Below are positions 52,801 to 61,723 of a DNA stretch of 64,000 nucleotides, piece by piece (positions within the stretch are counted from its first letter, which is position 1; each line of letters begins with the position of its first letter). The stretch covers positions 1 to 64,000 of the forward strand of contig SGBD01000004.1 in the NCBI GenBank assembly GCA_004195035.1. The letters are read 5' to 3'. Position numbers and translations under genes: made by a program. The notes under the pieces are model-generated. The model was not told the DNA's origin. It did no database searches and saw only the letters and a program-made list of their open reading frames with translations. The stretch is from Candidatus Acidulodesulfobacterium ferriphilum. Lineage in GTDB: Bacteria > SZUA-79 > Acidulodesulfobacterales > Acidulodesulfobacteraceae.

Positions 52801-53310
52801 TTATAGGGGCTCCACAAGAAATAAGGGCTGCCCATATTCCACCAATTGCCCGTTTTCAACAAGGATGGAAACAATACGGCATTTTATATCTACCTCAATC
52901 TCGTTCATTATCTTCATGGCTTCTATAACACAAACAGGGCTGTTTTTTTCTACAACGGAATCTACCTCGACAAACGGCGGTTTATCCGGGGATGGAGACC
53001 TGTAAAAAGAACCCACGAACGGCGATACTATTTCCTTCAGAGTTTCTTTTTTTGATGCAGGTTCCGCTAATTCGGATTTTAGAATTTGTGCCCTTTGCGC
53101 AGAAAGCTCGGTTAACTCGGCATGCTCGATACCTTCAATTTGCGCCAAATACTCCTTTTTTTCACGAACCCTGTGCTTCAAATCCTGCGCTGCCGTTTCT
53201 TCATGGCTTAATTTGACCGAAACCTCTTCGTCGCCTTTCTTATAGTAAAATTCTTTAATTTTATTAGATTTAATAAATTTTATTAAATCCTTTATATCAT
53301 TTATATTCAT
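52801..53310 (-). CDS. accB: Acetyl-CoA carboxylase biotin carboxyl carrier protein
   Basis: A 169-residue carrier. The biotinylated lysine is K133 in VCVIEAMKIMNEIE, preceded by SPFVGSFYRSPSPDKPPFV, and the C-terminal thumb region is normal. The N-terminal helical domain (MNINDIKDLIKFIKSN) and Ala/Glu-rich linker are typical. Lies between efp and accC. Confidence 0.96.
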   Translation of the reverse strand: MNINDIKDLIKFIKSNKIKEFYYKKGDEEVSVKLSHEETAAQDLKHRVREKKEYLAQIEGIEHAELTELSAQRAQILKSELAEPASKKETLKEIVSPFVGSFYRSPSPDKPPFVEVDSVVEKNSPVCVIEAMKIMNEIEVDIKCRIVSILVENGQLVEYGQPLFLVEPL

Positions 53311-53343
53311 CGGCTTATAAGGCTTTTGTTATTTTATTATTTG

Positions 53344-53910
53344 TTATTTTAAACTAACCCTTTCTATATATGATTTTGTCCTTGTATCAACCTTAATTAT
53401 ATCACCTTCGTTTAAAAATAGAGGCACATTTATTACAAGACCAGTCTCGAGCGTAGCAGGCTTTGTAGCCCCTGAAACCGTATCGCCCCTCAGTCCAGGC
53501 TCCGTTTTTATTATTTTAACTTCAATAAAATTAGGCACCTCGATATTGACGGGCTTGTCGTTGTAATAAAGAACATTAACCTGAATATTTTCGAGCAAAA
53601 AGCCTGCGCTGTCGCCAACCGCTTCTTTGCTTATATGTATCTGGTCGTATGTCGCGTTATCCATAAAAATATAATCGTTGCCTTCATAGTAAAGATACTG
53701 CATATTTTTTTCTTCCATATTCGGCGTTTCCACCTTTTCGCCGGATCTAAATGTCCTGTCTATTACCTTTCCGTTAATCAGGTTTTTAAGTTTTGTCCTC
53801 ACGAAAGCCCCGCCCTTTCCCGGCTTTACATGTTGAAAATCAACAATCTCGAAAGGCTCTCTGTCCATCTCTATTCTCAATCCTTTTTTGAAATCCGTTG
53901 TGGAATACAC
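53344..53910 (-). CDS. efp: Translation elongation factor P
   Basis: A 188-residue KOW/OB-fold protein that relieves ribosome stalling at polyproline. MYSTTDFKKGLRIEMDREP and HVKPGKGGAFVRTKLKNL are canonical; the modification site is K32 in PGKGG. The C-terminal signature GDTVSGATKPATLETGLVINVP is complete. The modifying enzymes are not visible here. Heads the efp-accB-accC operon. Confidence 0.96.
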   Translation of the reverse strand: MYSTTDFKKGLRIEMDREPFEIVDFQHVKPGKGGAFVRTKLKNLINGKVIDRTFRSGEKVETPNMEEKNMQYLYYEGNDYIFMDNATYDQIHISKEAVGDSAGFLLENIQVNVLYYNDKPVNIEVPNFIEVKIIKTEPGLRGDTVSGATKPATLETGLVINVPLFLNEGDIIKVDTRTKSYIERVSLK

Positions 53911-54057
53911 AAATAAATACCTCTAAGAAATACCTCTAAGAAACTAGTTAAGTAAATATGCAAATTATATAAATAATAATTTAAACAATTTAAAATAAAA
54001 TAAAATAAAAATCAACCTTTAATTTTATTAATATATAACTAAATAGTTTTATTTAAT

Positions 54058-55203
54058 TTATTGCAATATATCTTTAACATAAAAACTTTTCTTCTTTATA
54101 TTCGTAATAACTTGCGCCCCGTCCCTTTCCACATAGCACATATCTTCGATTCTCACGCCAAATTCCCCTTCCAGATAAACTCCCGGTTCAACGGTAAAAA
54201 CCATCCCCTCTTTAACCGTATCGGCATTTTTATTATAAACATAAGGATACTCGTGTATATCGAGCCCAACCCCGTGTCCGAGAGAGTGGGTAAAATATTT
54301 GCCGTATCCTCTTTTTTCTATATAATCTCTTGCGGCTTTATCTAAGTCTTTAAATTTGACCCCGGGTTTTATTTTTGAAATAGCCAATTGCTGCGCAGAA
54401 TAAACCGCGCCGTAAACATCGGAAAATTTTTTGTCCGGTTTGCCGAAATGAAGCGTTACCGTTTCATCGCTTTTATATCCGTTACATTCCGCTCCAAAAT
54501 CGAATAACAAAATGCCGTTTCTGTCCACCGGTTTACCTGAAGGCGCCCCGTGGGGCATACTTGAATTTTTATCAGACAGCACAATCGTCTCAAAAGACTC
54601 TTTGGAATTATTATTTATCAAGCGCTTTTTATATTCCGCAACAATACCCTGTTCGCTAAATTCTAATCCCGAATCTAACGCCTCTCTCAACGAATTTAAA
54701 ACTGAATCTTCGGCTATAGAAACAGCTTTTTTTATGTAACTTAGCTCGTTTTTATCCTTTAAAGAACGAATTTTTAATAAAGCATTATGCGAAGGAATTA
54801 ATTTGACCGAATGCTTAAACGCCTTTTTAAAACTCAGGAATTCTTCGTATGTAAAATAAGGGGATTCAAAAAGTACCGCAGGTTTATATCTATTGCCATT
54901 ATTGCTATCAATGAATTTTTTCGTTATATCGGCTGCGATATCTTTATATATCTCTTTAACGCCGATTATATTTATATTAAAATCTTTACTTCTGCCTCCA
55001 TCTTCGGCTTTGCGCACCTCTTTTTTTGCCCGCTGAGCATACCTGCCGTCCACATACAGAGTTATTTTTCCGCTTTCGGACACATAAAGATAACCTTCTC
55101 CTGAATAAAAAGTTATATAAAAAATATTACTGCTGTTTTTAATTAAAAAACCGGATGCTTTTTTATTATTTATGGGAAAAATTAAATCCTGAATATTAAG
55201 CAT
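54058..55203 (-). CDS. Xaa-Pro aminopeptidase/dipeptidase (M24 family)
   Basis: A 381-residue peptidase with a creatinase-type N-terminal domain and a C-terminal pita-bread domain. Metal ligands are visible: D in LLFDFGAECNGYKSDETVTL (two Asp), H in HSLGHGVGLDIHEYPY, E in FTVEPGVYLEGEFG and E in GVRIEDM. It releases N-terminal residues before proline. Typically found just upstream of efp in related bacteria, as here. Whether the substrate is a dipeptide or longer peptide is uncertain. Confidence 0.92.
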   Translation of the reverse strand: MLNIQDLIFPINNKKASGFLIKNSSNIFYITFYSGEGYLYVSESGKITLYVDGRYAQRAKKEVRKAEDGGRSKDFNINIIGVKEIYKDIAADITKKFIDSNNGNRYKPAVLFESPYFTYEEFLSFKKAFKHSVKLIPSHNALLKIRSLKDKNELSYIKKAVSIAEDSVLNSLREALDSGLEFSEQGIVAEYKKRLINNNSKESFETIVLSDKNSSMPHGAPSGKPVDRNGILLFDFGAECNGYKSDETVTLHFGKPDKKFSDVYGAVYSAQQLAISKIKPGVKFKDLDKAARDYIEKRGYGKYFTHSLGHGVGLDIHEYPYVYNKNADTVKEGMVFTVEPGVYLEGEFGVRIEDMCYVERDGAQVITNIKKKSFYVKDILQ

Positions 55204-55244
55204 GATAACGCGAAATGAAAAGATGCCGATTTTTTCAGCTTACC

Positions 55245-55487
55245 TTACTTATAAGCGTAAGCCTTTTGTAGGAAATTATTTATGGCCGATATTTGAGCAT
55301 CTGCCATCTTTTTTTTACCGGCATTTTCCTCATTGATCAGAGATTGCAACCTTTTAATGCTATCCGCAAGGCTATCGTCGAGAGGATTTTCCTTTAACAG
55401 GTCTATGTAAATATTAAGAGCATCTTTGTAATGCCCCTGAGACTCGTAAAGCTCGGCAAATGTCTTTGTTTTTAATTCCGTTGCCAT
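55245..55487 (-). CDS. Small TPR-like protein
   Basis: An 80-residue helical protein with about one tetratricopeptide unit (TFAELYESQGHYKDALNIYI) and a following helix pair ending FLQKAYAYK. It is too short to be a full TPR scaffold. It lies between glnD and the peptidase on the same strand and may be cotranscribed. Function unknown. Confidence 0.6.
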   Translation of the reverse strand: MATELKTKTFAELYESQGHYKDALNIYIDLLKENPLDDSLADSIKRLQSLINEENAGKKKMADAQISAINNFLQKAYAYK

Positions 55488-55570
55488 AATATATAATTTT
55501 TAACATATAACTGTTACATCAGTCAAGTAAAATAAATAAAAAATAAATAAAAATTTGGCAGATAAAAATT

Positions 55571-58378
55571 TTATAACTCCTCTATAACCGCCTTTTTAAT
55601 ATTCCGAATCTTTAATAGACTTTTAATCTTGCCTTCCCCGTTGTCTTTTACATAAAAAGTATCGAATGCCTTATTACCCTGCGTCGTTATCTTTGAAACA
55701 AAAATATTTATGTCGAACCTGTTAAAAATCCTTCCGATGTCGTATAACAAACCCTTTCTGTCCAATGCCTGAATTTCTATTACGGTAAATTCATCGCTCA
55801 GATTATTATAAATCTCGACCGAGTTAGAAACATGCGGAGCGCTCTTTTTAAACAACCCTTCATTTTGCCTCTTTTTCTTGAACATATCTTGCAGCAATTC
55901 CTTGCCGTTAAAAACATTAAAAAAGGTATTCCTTAACTTATGCCAATCTATTTTTCCGTCAACCTTCTTATAAATATGGTTTACAAAAAAAGTATCTATA
56001 AATTTTCCATCCCTTCTTGTATTAATATCCGCACTCATTATGTTAAAATCGAAATAAGAAAGCACGCCAGTTATATCCGAAAAAATTGTTTTTTTATCCT
56101 CTCCGCAAATAACTATTTCATAATAATCCTCTTCTATATGCGCTTTTGCCATAAAATTAAATCTATGCTTACCGGTGATTTTAGAAAATAGTTTTAAATG
56201 AAGAAGTATATTTTCCGGGCTTTCCCTCATTAAATATCTGGTAGCCGAATAAAATTTACCGATATAGTCATTGATGAAACCCTTTAGATTGCCTGTGGTT
56301 ATACTTTTAAGGAAGTTATAGCCCCTCTTTCCGGCAAATTGCGATACATATTCATATATCCTGTCTATGTAATATAAATCGCCTCTGAAGTATTCCTCCG
56401 AGTTCTTCAAAAACATTAAAGTCCTGTCGTAAAGTTCCACCAAAAGCATCTTTCTCCATGAATTAAACCTTGTTTTGGAAACGGCCATCGAATCGCAAAG
56501 GCTGACTATAAATAAAAATTGTAAATGCCTCATGTCTTTAACGGTATATGAAATAGATTTAATTGTTGCCGGATCGTGTATGTCTCTTCTTTCGGATGTC
56601 AGCGGAAGCAAAAAGTGATTTAATATTAAGAAATTTACAAAATTTTGCGATTCTTCGTCAAAACCCAGCCTTTTTGCCGCCTTTACGGCAATTTTAGAGC
56701 CCACCTGCTCATGATGGGCGGAATACCCCTTTCCGATGTCGTGAAGAAGGAGAGAGAAATTTAAAATAAGCAGGTCGTCGCCTTTTAAATGTTCGAATGT
56801 TTCCCTTAAATCTTTATTGATTCTTAAATTTACCATATCTTCGAGATAACGAATCCCGTTGAGCGAATGGGCGTCAACAGTATAAACATGATAAACATCG
56901 TTTGTCGAAAGCGAATCTATTTTTTCGAATTCAGGTATTAACGCGCTTAAAATTTTCGTTTCATGCATAAGCAAAAGAGTTTGATAAACCCTTTTTTTCT
57001 TTTTTAAAAGATTAATAAAAAAACTTTTTGAATAGTCATCGTTTTTTATTAACTTTCTATGAGCAGAGCAAGCCATTTTCAGCAGGTTTATAGATTCGAT
57101 ATCAAGCCTTTCGCCGGTTATCTGATAAGCATCTAACAGCCTGAAAATATTTTTAACATCCGTTAAAAATATCTTTCTATCCCTTATGCAAATTAAACCG
57201 TTTTCAAAATACAGGTTATTGCCGAGATTGACGCTTTTTTCAACATTTAGATTGTAAAGCTGTCTTGACTTTTGAACTAAAACCTCCGGCTTTATCAAAA
57301 AATTTATTATAAGTCTTGAAATAATATGTATATTCTTGGCATTTATGTAGTAATCATGCATAAAATATTCAATCTTATTTAAAAACTTGCCGTCTTTATA
57401 ATAAAAAGCATGGGAAAGCTTTTCCTGAATATCGAATGTAAGCCTGTCTAACTTTTTTTGAGCTATTAAATGCATCATAACCCTGACCTTTAATATAAAT
57501 TCTTTTCCGCTATAAAGATTTATAATATCCCCCGCATTTAAAGAACTGTCTAACTGCATAAGCTTAAATGTTTCGCTTATTATCTCTTCCCCGTTCCCCC
57601 CGCCGCGGGCGGCGCGCACGCCGCCATGCCTGTCGTTGTTATTGCCGCCCTTATCGTTATCCAGACTCCCGCTGCCGTTAAATAAAATTTCATTTTCATA
57701 GTTTATTATATTTGGATTGTTATGCAGAAAATTAAGCGGAGCAAAGGGTTTTTTTGCAATATAATAAACCCACTCGCAAAACGAGTAATCCCTTAGCCCT
57801 CCTATTCCTTCTTTAACATCCGGTTCAAGAAGGAATATATCATTGTCAACCATTACATTAATTAACCTTCTCCTCCTTAAGCTTTTCATAAGTTCGACTA
57901 AAAAGACGGAACAAGCGTCTATCTTCTTAAACTCGTTTTTAAACCCGTCGTATAATTCCTTATTGCCAGCTATATATCTGGCATTTATAAACGATGTATA
58001 TGTATTAAAATCGGTTTTCATTAAACCTATCGCTTCTTTAACGGTTCTAACGCTTTGAGCCAAATCGACGGATGCGTCCCAAAAGAGGTAAAAAAAATCC
58101 TTAAGTCTTTTCGAAACATCCTCCTGAGCAAGCCCGTCCCGCGTAATTACCATAATATCGACATCGGAGTAAGGGCATAGTTCGAGGTTGGAATAACTGC
58201 CCCCTGCTATGAGACAAAAGTCGTTTTGCGTTTTAATATCGGGAAATGCCTCTATAATGAGGGAATCGAAGAAAAGGGATATTCTTTTTGTCGTGTGAAA
58301 GGAGGAAAAATTAAGCAGGTCGTCCTTTAAGGATTTATACTCTAATGCAATTTTTTCTTTTAAGTCTTTCGGCGTCAA
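55571..58378 (-). CDS. glnD: [Protein-PII] uridylyltransferase / uridylyl-removing enzyme
   Basis: A 935-residue nitrogen-sensing enzyme that uridylylates PII when glutamine is low and reverses it when high. The nucleotidyltransferase domain has AGGSYSNLELCPYSDVDIMV (D72, D74); an HD hydrolase domain follows (FSLLLHDIGKGYSAHHEQVG); two C-terminal ACT domains (IFSDITGVLSYFDFNI and LDRKGLLYDIGRIFNRFDIN) sense glutamine. The start is TTG after gagg. A Gly/Asn/Arg-rich insert near DNA 57590-57690 lies between NT and HD parts. Neither PII nor glnA is in the window. Confidence 0.93.
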   Translation of the reverse strand: MTPKDLKEKIALEYKSLKDDLLNFSSFHTTKRISLFFDSLIIEAFPDIKTQNDFCLIAGGSYSNLELCPYSDVDIMVITRDGLAQEDVSKRLKDFFYLFWDASVDLAQSVRTVKEAIGLMKTDFNTYTSFINARYIAGNKELYDGFKNEFKKIDACSVFLVELMKSLRRRRLINVMVDNDIFLLEPDVKEGIGGLRDYSFCEWVYYIAKKPFAPLNFLHNNPNIINYENEILFNGSGSLDNDKGGNNNDRHGGVRAARGGGNGEEIISETFKLMQLDSSLNAGDIINLYSGKEFILKVRVMMHLIAQKKLDRLTFDIQEKLSHAFYYKDGKFLNKIEYFMHDYYINAKNIHIISRLIINFLIKPEVLVQKSRQLYNLNVEKSVNLGNNLYFENGLICIRDRKIFLTDVKNIFRLLDAYQITGERLDIESINLLKMACSAHRKLIKNDDYSKSFFINLLKKKKRVYQTLLLMHETKILSALIPEFEKIDSLSTNDVYHVYTVDAHSLNGIRYLEDMVNLRINKDLRETFEHLKGDDLLILNFSLLLHDIGKGYSAHHEQVGSKIAVKAAKRLGFDEESQNFVNFLILNHFLLPLTSERRDIHDPATIKSISYTVKDMRHLQFLFIVSLCDSMAVSKTRFNSWRKMLLVELYDRTLMFLKNSEEYFRGDLYYIDRIYEYVSQFAGKRGYNFLKSITTGNLKGFINDYIGKFYSATRYLMRESPENILLHLKLFSKITGKHRFNFMAKAHIEEDYYEIVICGEDKKTIFSDITGVLSYFDFNIMSADINTRRDGKFIDTFFVNHIYKKVDGKIDWHKLRNTFFNVFNGKELLQDMFKKKRQNEGLFKKSAPHVSNSVEIYNNLSDEFTVIEIQALDRKGLLYDIGRIFNRFDINIFVSKITTQGNKAFDTFYVKDNGEGKIKSLLKIRNIKKAVIEEL

Positions 58379-58404
58379 GTTTAACCTCGGTCATTCCCCG
58401 CTTT

Positions 58405-59400
58405 TCATTTATTCCTCGGATGAAACTTGGAATGCTGCGCTTTTAAATGCGATATGTCCGTATGGGTATATATTTCGGTTGTGGATATGCTTGAATGGCC
58501 CAGCATCTGCTGAATGGACCTTAAATCCGCCCCGCCCTCTAAAAGGTGTGTGGCAAATGTATGTCTTAACATATGGGGCGTAATGTTTTTATCTATGCCT
58601 GCGAGGAGCGCCGCCTTTTTAATTATTTTCCATAATCCCTGCCTCGTAAACGGAAGCCCGTTTTTTGCGATAAACATATAACTTTTGCCCGATTTTTCAT
58701 ATCGCCGCCTTAACGGCAGATAGGTCTTTAAAGCCTCTTTGACCGGGGTGCCGAACGGAACGATTCTTTCTTTAGAACCCTTGCCCCGCACCCTTATAAA
58801 ATTCAAGTCAAAATTGAAGTTTTCAAGTTTTACTCCCGCCAGCTCGGAAATTCTTAAGCCGCTTGAGTATAAAAGCTCTAAAATAACTTTATTCCTTATA
58901 TTTTCAAAATTTGTACCCTCTTTTGCTTTATTCCCGCCGTTTTTACCATTTTTAAAATCGACATTTAAAATCCGGCTGATTTCATCTTTCGTAAGAAACT
59001 CGGGCAGTTTTTTGGCAACAAAAGGATATTCTATATCCTTAAACGGAAATTCGCTTATTATACGGCACTTAAATAAAAACTTATAAAATCCTTTTATCGA
59101 GGAATAAAACCTTGCCCTTGTCTTTCCGTTTAGCCCTGCCTGCGCCAGATAACCTAAAAAATCCTGAAAAAATAAGGGTGGTAATGTCTTAAAATCAACT
59201 TTCTTACTCATTACATATTTATGGAATTTCATTAAATCGAGATAATACGATGAAACGGTATTGGCGCTTAACCCTCTTTCTATCTTTAAAAACGAAATAT
59301 ATTCCCCTGTAAAACCTTCAAGTTCGTCCTTTTTCCGGCCTGTTCCATTTTCACCGTTTTTACCAGCTTCTTTATTATCATCACCATCCGTTTTTTTCAT
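58405..59400 (-). CDS. Tyrosine recombinase XerC/XerD
   Basis: A 331-residue chromosome-dimer resolution recombinase that acts at dif. All catalytic residues are present: R183 in SGLRISELAG, K207 in RGKGSKERIVPFG, H276/R279 in HMLRHTFATHL, H302 in MLGHSSISTTE and Y311 in IYTH. The N-terminal core-binding domain begins about residue 28. The first 28 residues (Lys/Asp/Gly-rich) and an internal Gly/Asn-rich stretch near 150-165 are lineage-specific additions. It is a housekeeping gene, unlike the island integrases. XerC versus XerD cannot be decided. Confidence 0.93.
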   Translation of the reverse strand: MKKTDGDDNKEAGKNGENGTGRKKDELEGFTGEYISFLKIERGLSANTVSSYYLDLMKFHKYVMSKKVDFKTLPPLFFQDFLGYLAQAGLNGKTRARFYSSIKGFYKFLFKCRIISEFPFKDIEYPFVAKKLPEFLTKDEISRILNVDFKNGKNGGNKAKEGTNFENIRNKVILELLYSSGLRISELAGVKLENFNFDLNFIRVRGKGSKERIVPFGTPVKEALKTYLPLRRRYEKSGKSYMFIAKNGLPFTRQGLWKIIKKAALLAGIDKNITPHMLRHTFATHLLEGGADLRSIQQMLGHSSISTTEIYTHTDISHLKAQHSKFHPRNK

Positions 59401-59435
59401 TTTTCCGTTCCCGGTTTTAATGGTTTCTTTATTTT

Positions 59436-60539
59436 TTACAAAATTTTCTTTAAAAATTCATGGATATAATCAAAATCCAGTTCTTTAAAAACAAACCCGC
59501 CGATCTCTTTTACGAGAACAAATTTGATTAACCTGCTCTCCACCTTTTTATCGAGTTTCATTGCGTTAATATACTCTGCCGGAGTAAAGTTTGGAATTTT
59601 AGCGGGGAGACCCGAATTTTTAATAAGCGTTTTAATCCTGTTTAAGGTTTCGCCCGTGCAAAAACCCAAATCCTCAGAAACCATAGAAGCAAATATCATT
59701 CCTATAGCGATTGCCTCGCCGTGTTTAACGGTTTCGTAGTTATAAAGCGTTTCAACGGCATGTCCGAGACTGTGTCCAAAATTTAGCACCGACCTTAGTC
59801 CCGCCTCCTTTTCGTCTTTATTAACAATATCTGCTTTGATAGCGCATGACCTGCGGATAATGCGCGTCAAAGCGTCTTTATCCCGTGAAAGGATTTTTTC
59901 GTAATTATTTTCAAGGTATATAAAAAATTCCTCGTCTAAAACGGCGCCGTATTTGATAACCTCGGCAAAGCCGTTTTTAAGCTCGCGCTCAGGAAGGGTG
60001 TCGAGGAGATTAACATCTATAATTACGCATTTCGGCTGGTAAAATGCCCCGATAAGGTTTTTGCCGCCCGGATGGTCTATGCCGGTTTTTCCGCCCACGC
60101 TTGAATCGACATCCGCGAGCAGAGTGGTGGGAATTTGAATAAAATTTATCCCGCGCAAGTATGTTGCCGCGGCGTACCCTGCAATGTCCCCGATAACGCC
60201 GCCGCCGAAAGCGATTATAAATTCCCCTCTTTCGAACCTGTTTTTAATAAGTTCATCATAAATATAGGAAAGATACTTAATGCTTTTTGTGCTTTCGCCG
60301 TCTGGCAATACCAGGACAACCGGTTCGATACCGGCATTTTTTAGGAAATTTTTAAAAAGTCTTTCGTATAAGCCGTTAACGGTTTCCGTAGTTATAACGC
60401 ATGCCCGGCCTTTTAACCCTGCCTGTTTAATAACATCTATAACTTCGCCGCCGGCTTCCGCGTTGACAATCCCAGAACCTATTAAAATGTCATAACTGTC
60501 GTCTTTGGCTGAACTGCTTAAATCTACCCTTATTTTCAT
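59436..60539 (-). CDS. aroB: 3-dehydroquinate synthase
   Basis: A 367-residue NAD-dependent zinc enzyme catalysing the second step of the shikimate pathway, cyclising DAHP. The core is visible: IIAFGGGVIGDIAGYAAATYL, the substrate loop PTTLLADVDSSVGGKTGIDH, KNLIGAFYQPK, and metal ligands in RSVLNFGHSLGHAVET and LYNYETVKHGEAI. Length typical. It heads a minus-strand group followed by xerC/D. No other aro gene is adjacent. Confidence 0.97.
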   Translation of the reverse strand: MKIRVDLSSSAKDDSYDILIGSGIVNAEAGGEVIDVIKQAGLKGRACVITTETVNGLYERLFKNFLKNAGIEPVVLVLPDGESTKSIKYLSYIYDELIKNRFERGEFIIAFGGGVIGDIAGYAAATYLRGINFIQIPTTLLADVDSSVGGKTGIDHPGGKNLIGAFYQPKCVIIDVNLLDTLPERELKNGFAEVIKYGAVLDEEFFIYLENNYEKILSRDKDALTRIIRRSCAIKADIVNKDEKEAGLRSVLNFGHSLGHAVETLYNYETVKHGEAIAIGMIFASMVSEDLGFCTGETLNRIKTLIKNSGLPAKIPNFTPAEYINAMKLDKKVESRLIKFVLVKEIGGFVFKELDFDYIHEFLKKIL

Positions 60540-60811
60540 CGTTTATAATGCCTTATCCCGCCTGCCGCCATGCCAAACTCTACCCTGCCCTTTATAGATT
60601 TAACCTTTTCGACCTTCTTTATCGACATATTTTTTAATACTATACAATTACGCATATATTGTATGTATAATTTTAATATCATTTTCGTGCCAATGTCAAT
60701 AAATAAACATAAATCCAAAATCGACCCTTGCGCGATTTTTTTTCAAGTTCATCGAGGTTCGGTCCTTCATTTAAGGGATTTTTTTTAGGTAAAATCAATT
60801 ATAAAGAAGTA
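60540..60811. other. Divergent gap with a terminator-like hairpin
   Basis: Between aroB and the HEPN gene (376 bases in all). The only clear elements are a seven-pair stem aaaatcg/cgatttt (60717-60723 with 60733-60739) with a T run to 60743, and a weak second stem near 60768-60782. No supportable gene: a short frame that overlaps the aroB start (60536-60628) has no ribosome binding site. Confidence 0.4.
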
Positions 60812-60840
60812 TTCATCCCTGCCCTCTTTTATGGTATAAT
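60812..60840 (+). promoter_or_regulatory. Promoter of the HEPN-MNT module
   Basis: Extended -10: TGG then TATAAT (60835-60840). A weak TTCATC lies 17 bases upstream. An acggaa/ttccgt hairpin (near 60866-60893) follows in the leader. Confidence 0.45.
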
Positions 60841-60915
60841 TAAACAAGTCGGGCGCTAAGAGCCGGATAACGGAAATGCGTGCCCTTCCGTTTATAATTA
60901 TACGGTCAAATAACA

Positions 60916-61323
60916 ATGAACAGATGGAAAGATTGGTACAACCAGGGTAAAAGAGATTTTCAAAAAGCAAAACTCGATTACGATTATAAATATTACGAGT
61001 GGTGCTGTTTTACATCTCAGCAGGGAGCCGAAAAAACTATTAAATCGCTTGGGCTTAAAAATGGCGTAAACCTATGGGGACATTCCCTCACTGAAATGAT
61101 AAATATACTTTCGGATAAATCATCGCGTACTAAGATAGAATTTCCTTTAAATATTAAAGATAGCGCTAAAATATTGGATATGTTTTATATACCTTCAAGA
61201 TATCCCGACGGATTTTCTACGGGAAAACCTGAGGATTACTTTTCGGAAAAACAGGCCATGGAGGCTATCAATGCGGCGAACGATATCATCAAATTCTGTG
61301 AAAGCATTTTACTTCAATCATGA
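60916..61323 (+). CDS. HEPN-domain protein (toxin/nuclease partner of MNT)
   Basis: A 135-residue all-helical HEPN protein. WYNQGKRDFQKAKLDYDYKY and CCFTSQQGAEKTIKSLGLKN form the first two helices with the family AEK motif, and GHSLTEMINIL follows. The usual R-x4-6-H RNase motif is not obvious, so nuclease activity is uncertain. With the downstream nucleotidyltransferase it forms the widespread HEPN-MNT pair, in which the MNT enzyme inactivates the HEPN protein by nucleotidylation. No strong ribosome binding site precedes it. Confidence 0.82.
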   Translation: MNRWKDWYNQGKRDFQKAKLDYDYKYYEWCCFTSQQGAEKTIKSLGLKNGVNLWGHSLTEMINILSDKSSRTKIEFPLNIKDSAKILDMFYIPSRYPDGFSTGKPEDYFSEKQAMEAINAANDIIKFCESILLQS

Positions 61324-61624
61324 AATCGTTTTAGATAAATTAAAAGAAATATCGAAAGAAGCCTTGAATGTTTTTCCCGAAATAATCGAAGTCAGATTAA
61401 TAGGTTCTTTTGCCAAAAACGAGGAATCGGGGTTAAGCGATATCGATTTATTTATAATTACAAAGTCAAGCGAAAAGAATCCGTTAGAACGGGTAAGACC
61501 TTATTATATGTGGTTTGCCGAAAAAATCGGAATATCTCTCGATTTAATTGCGGCAACCGAACAGGAACTGCGATTAAGCGATAATTTGAGAAAGATGATT
61601 GAAAATAGCATATTATTAAGTTAA
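61298..61624 (+). CDS. Minimal nucleotidyltransferase (MNT) antitoxin
   Basis: About 108 residues with GTG at 61298 as start, overlapping the HEPN gene by 26 bases. An earlier ATG at 61271 would add a poor tail. The active site is VRLIGSFAKNEESGLSDIDL (GSF-x10-D-x-D), the minimal MNT signature that transfers nucleotides from ATP, and the third acidic residue is in ISLDLIA. It is the likely antitoxin for the upstream HEPN protein. Confidence 0.88.
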   Translation: MKAFYFNHEIVLDKLKEISKEALNVFPEIIEVRLIGSFAKNEESGLSDIDLFIITKSSEKNPLERVRPYYMWFAEKIGISLDLIAATEQELRLSDNLRKMIENSILLS

Positions 61625-61723
61625 AATAATTTTCAAAATATATATCGTCTGGTGTCTGGTATTCCAAGGACTGATGAAACCTTTCGGGGATACGGACATA
61701 CTTGCCGTTCCAATTTAGCTAAT

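Noticed and set aside
60536-60628. Thirty-codon frame overlapping the aroB start by four bases
   Set aside because: The ATGA overlap is attractive, but there is no ribosome binding site and no recognisable family.
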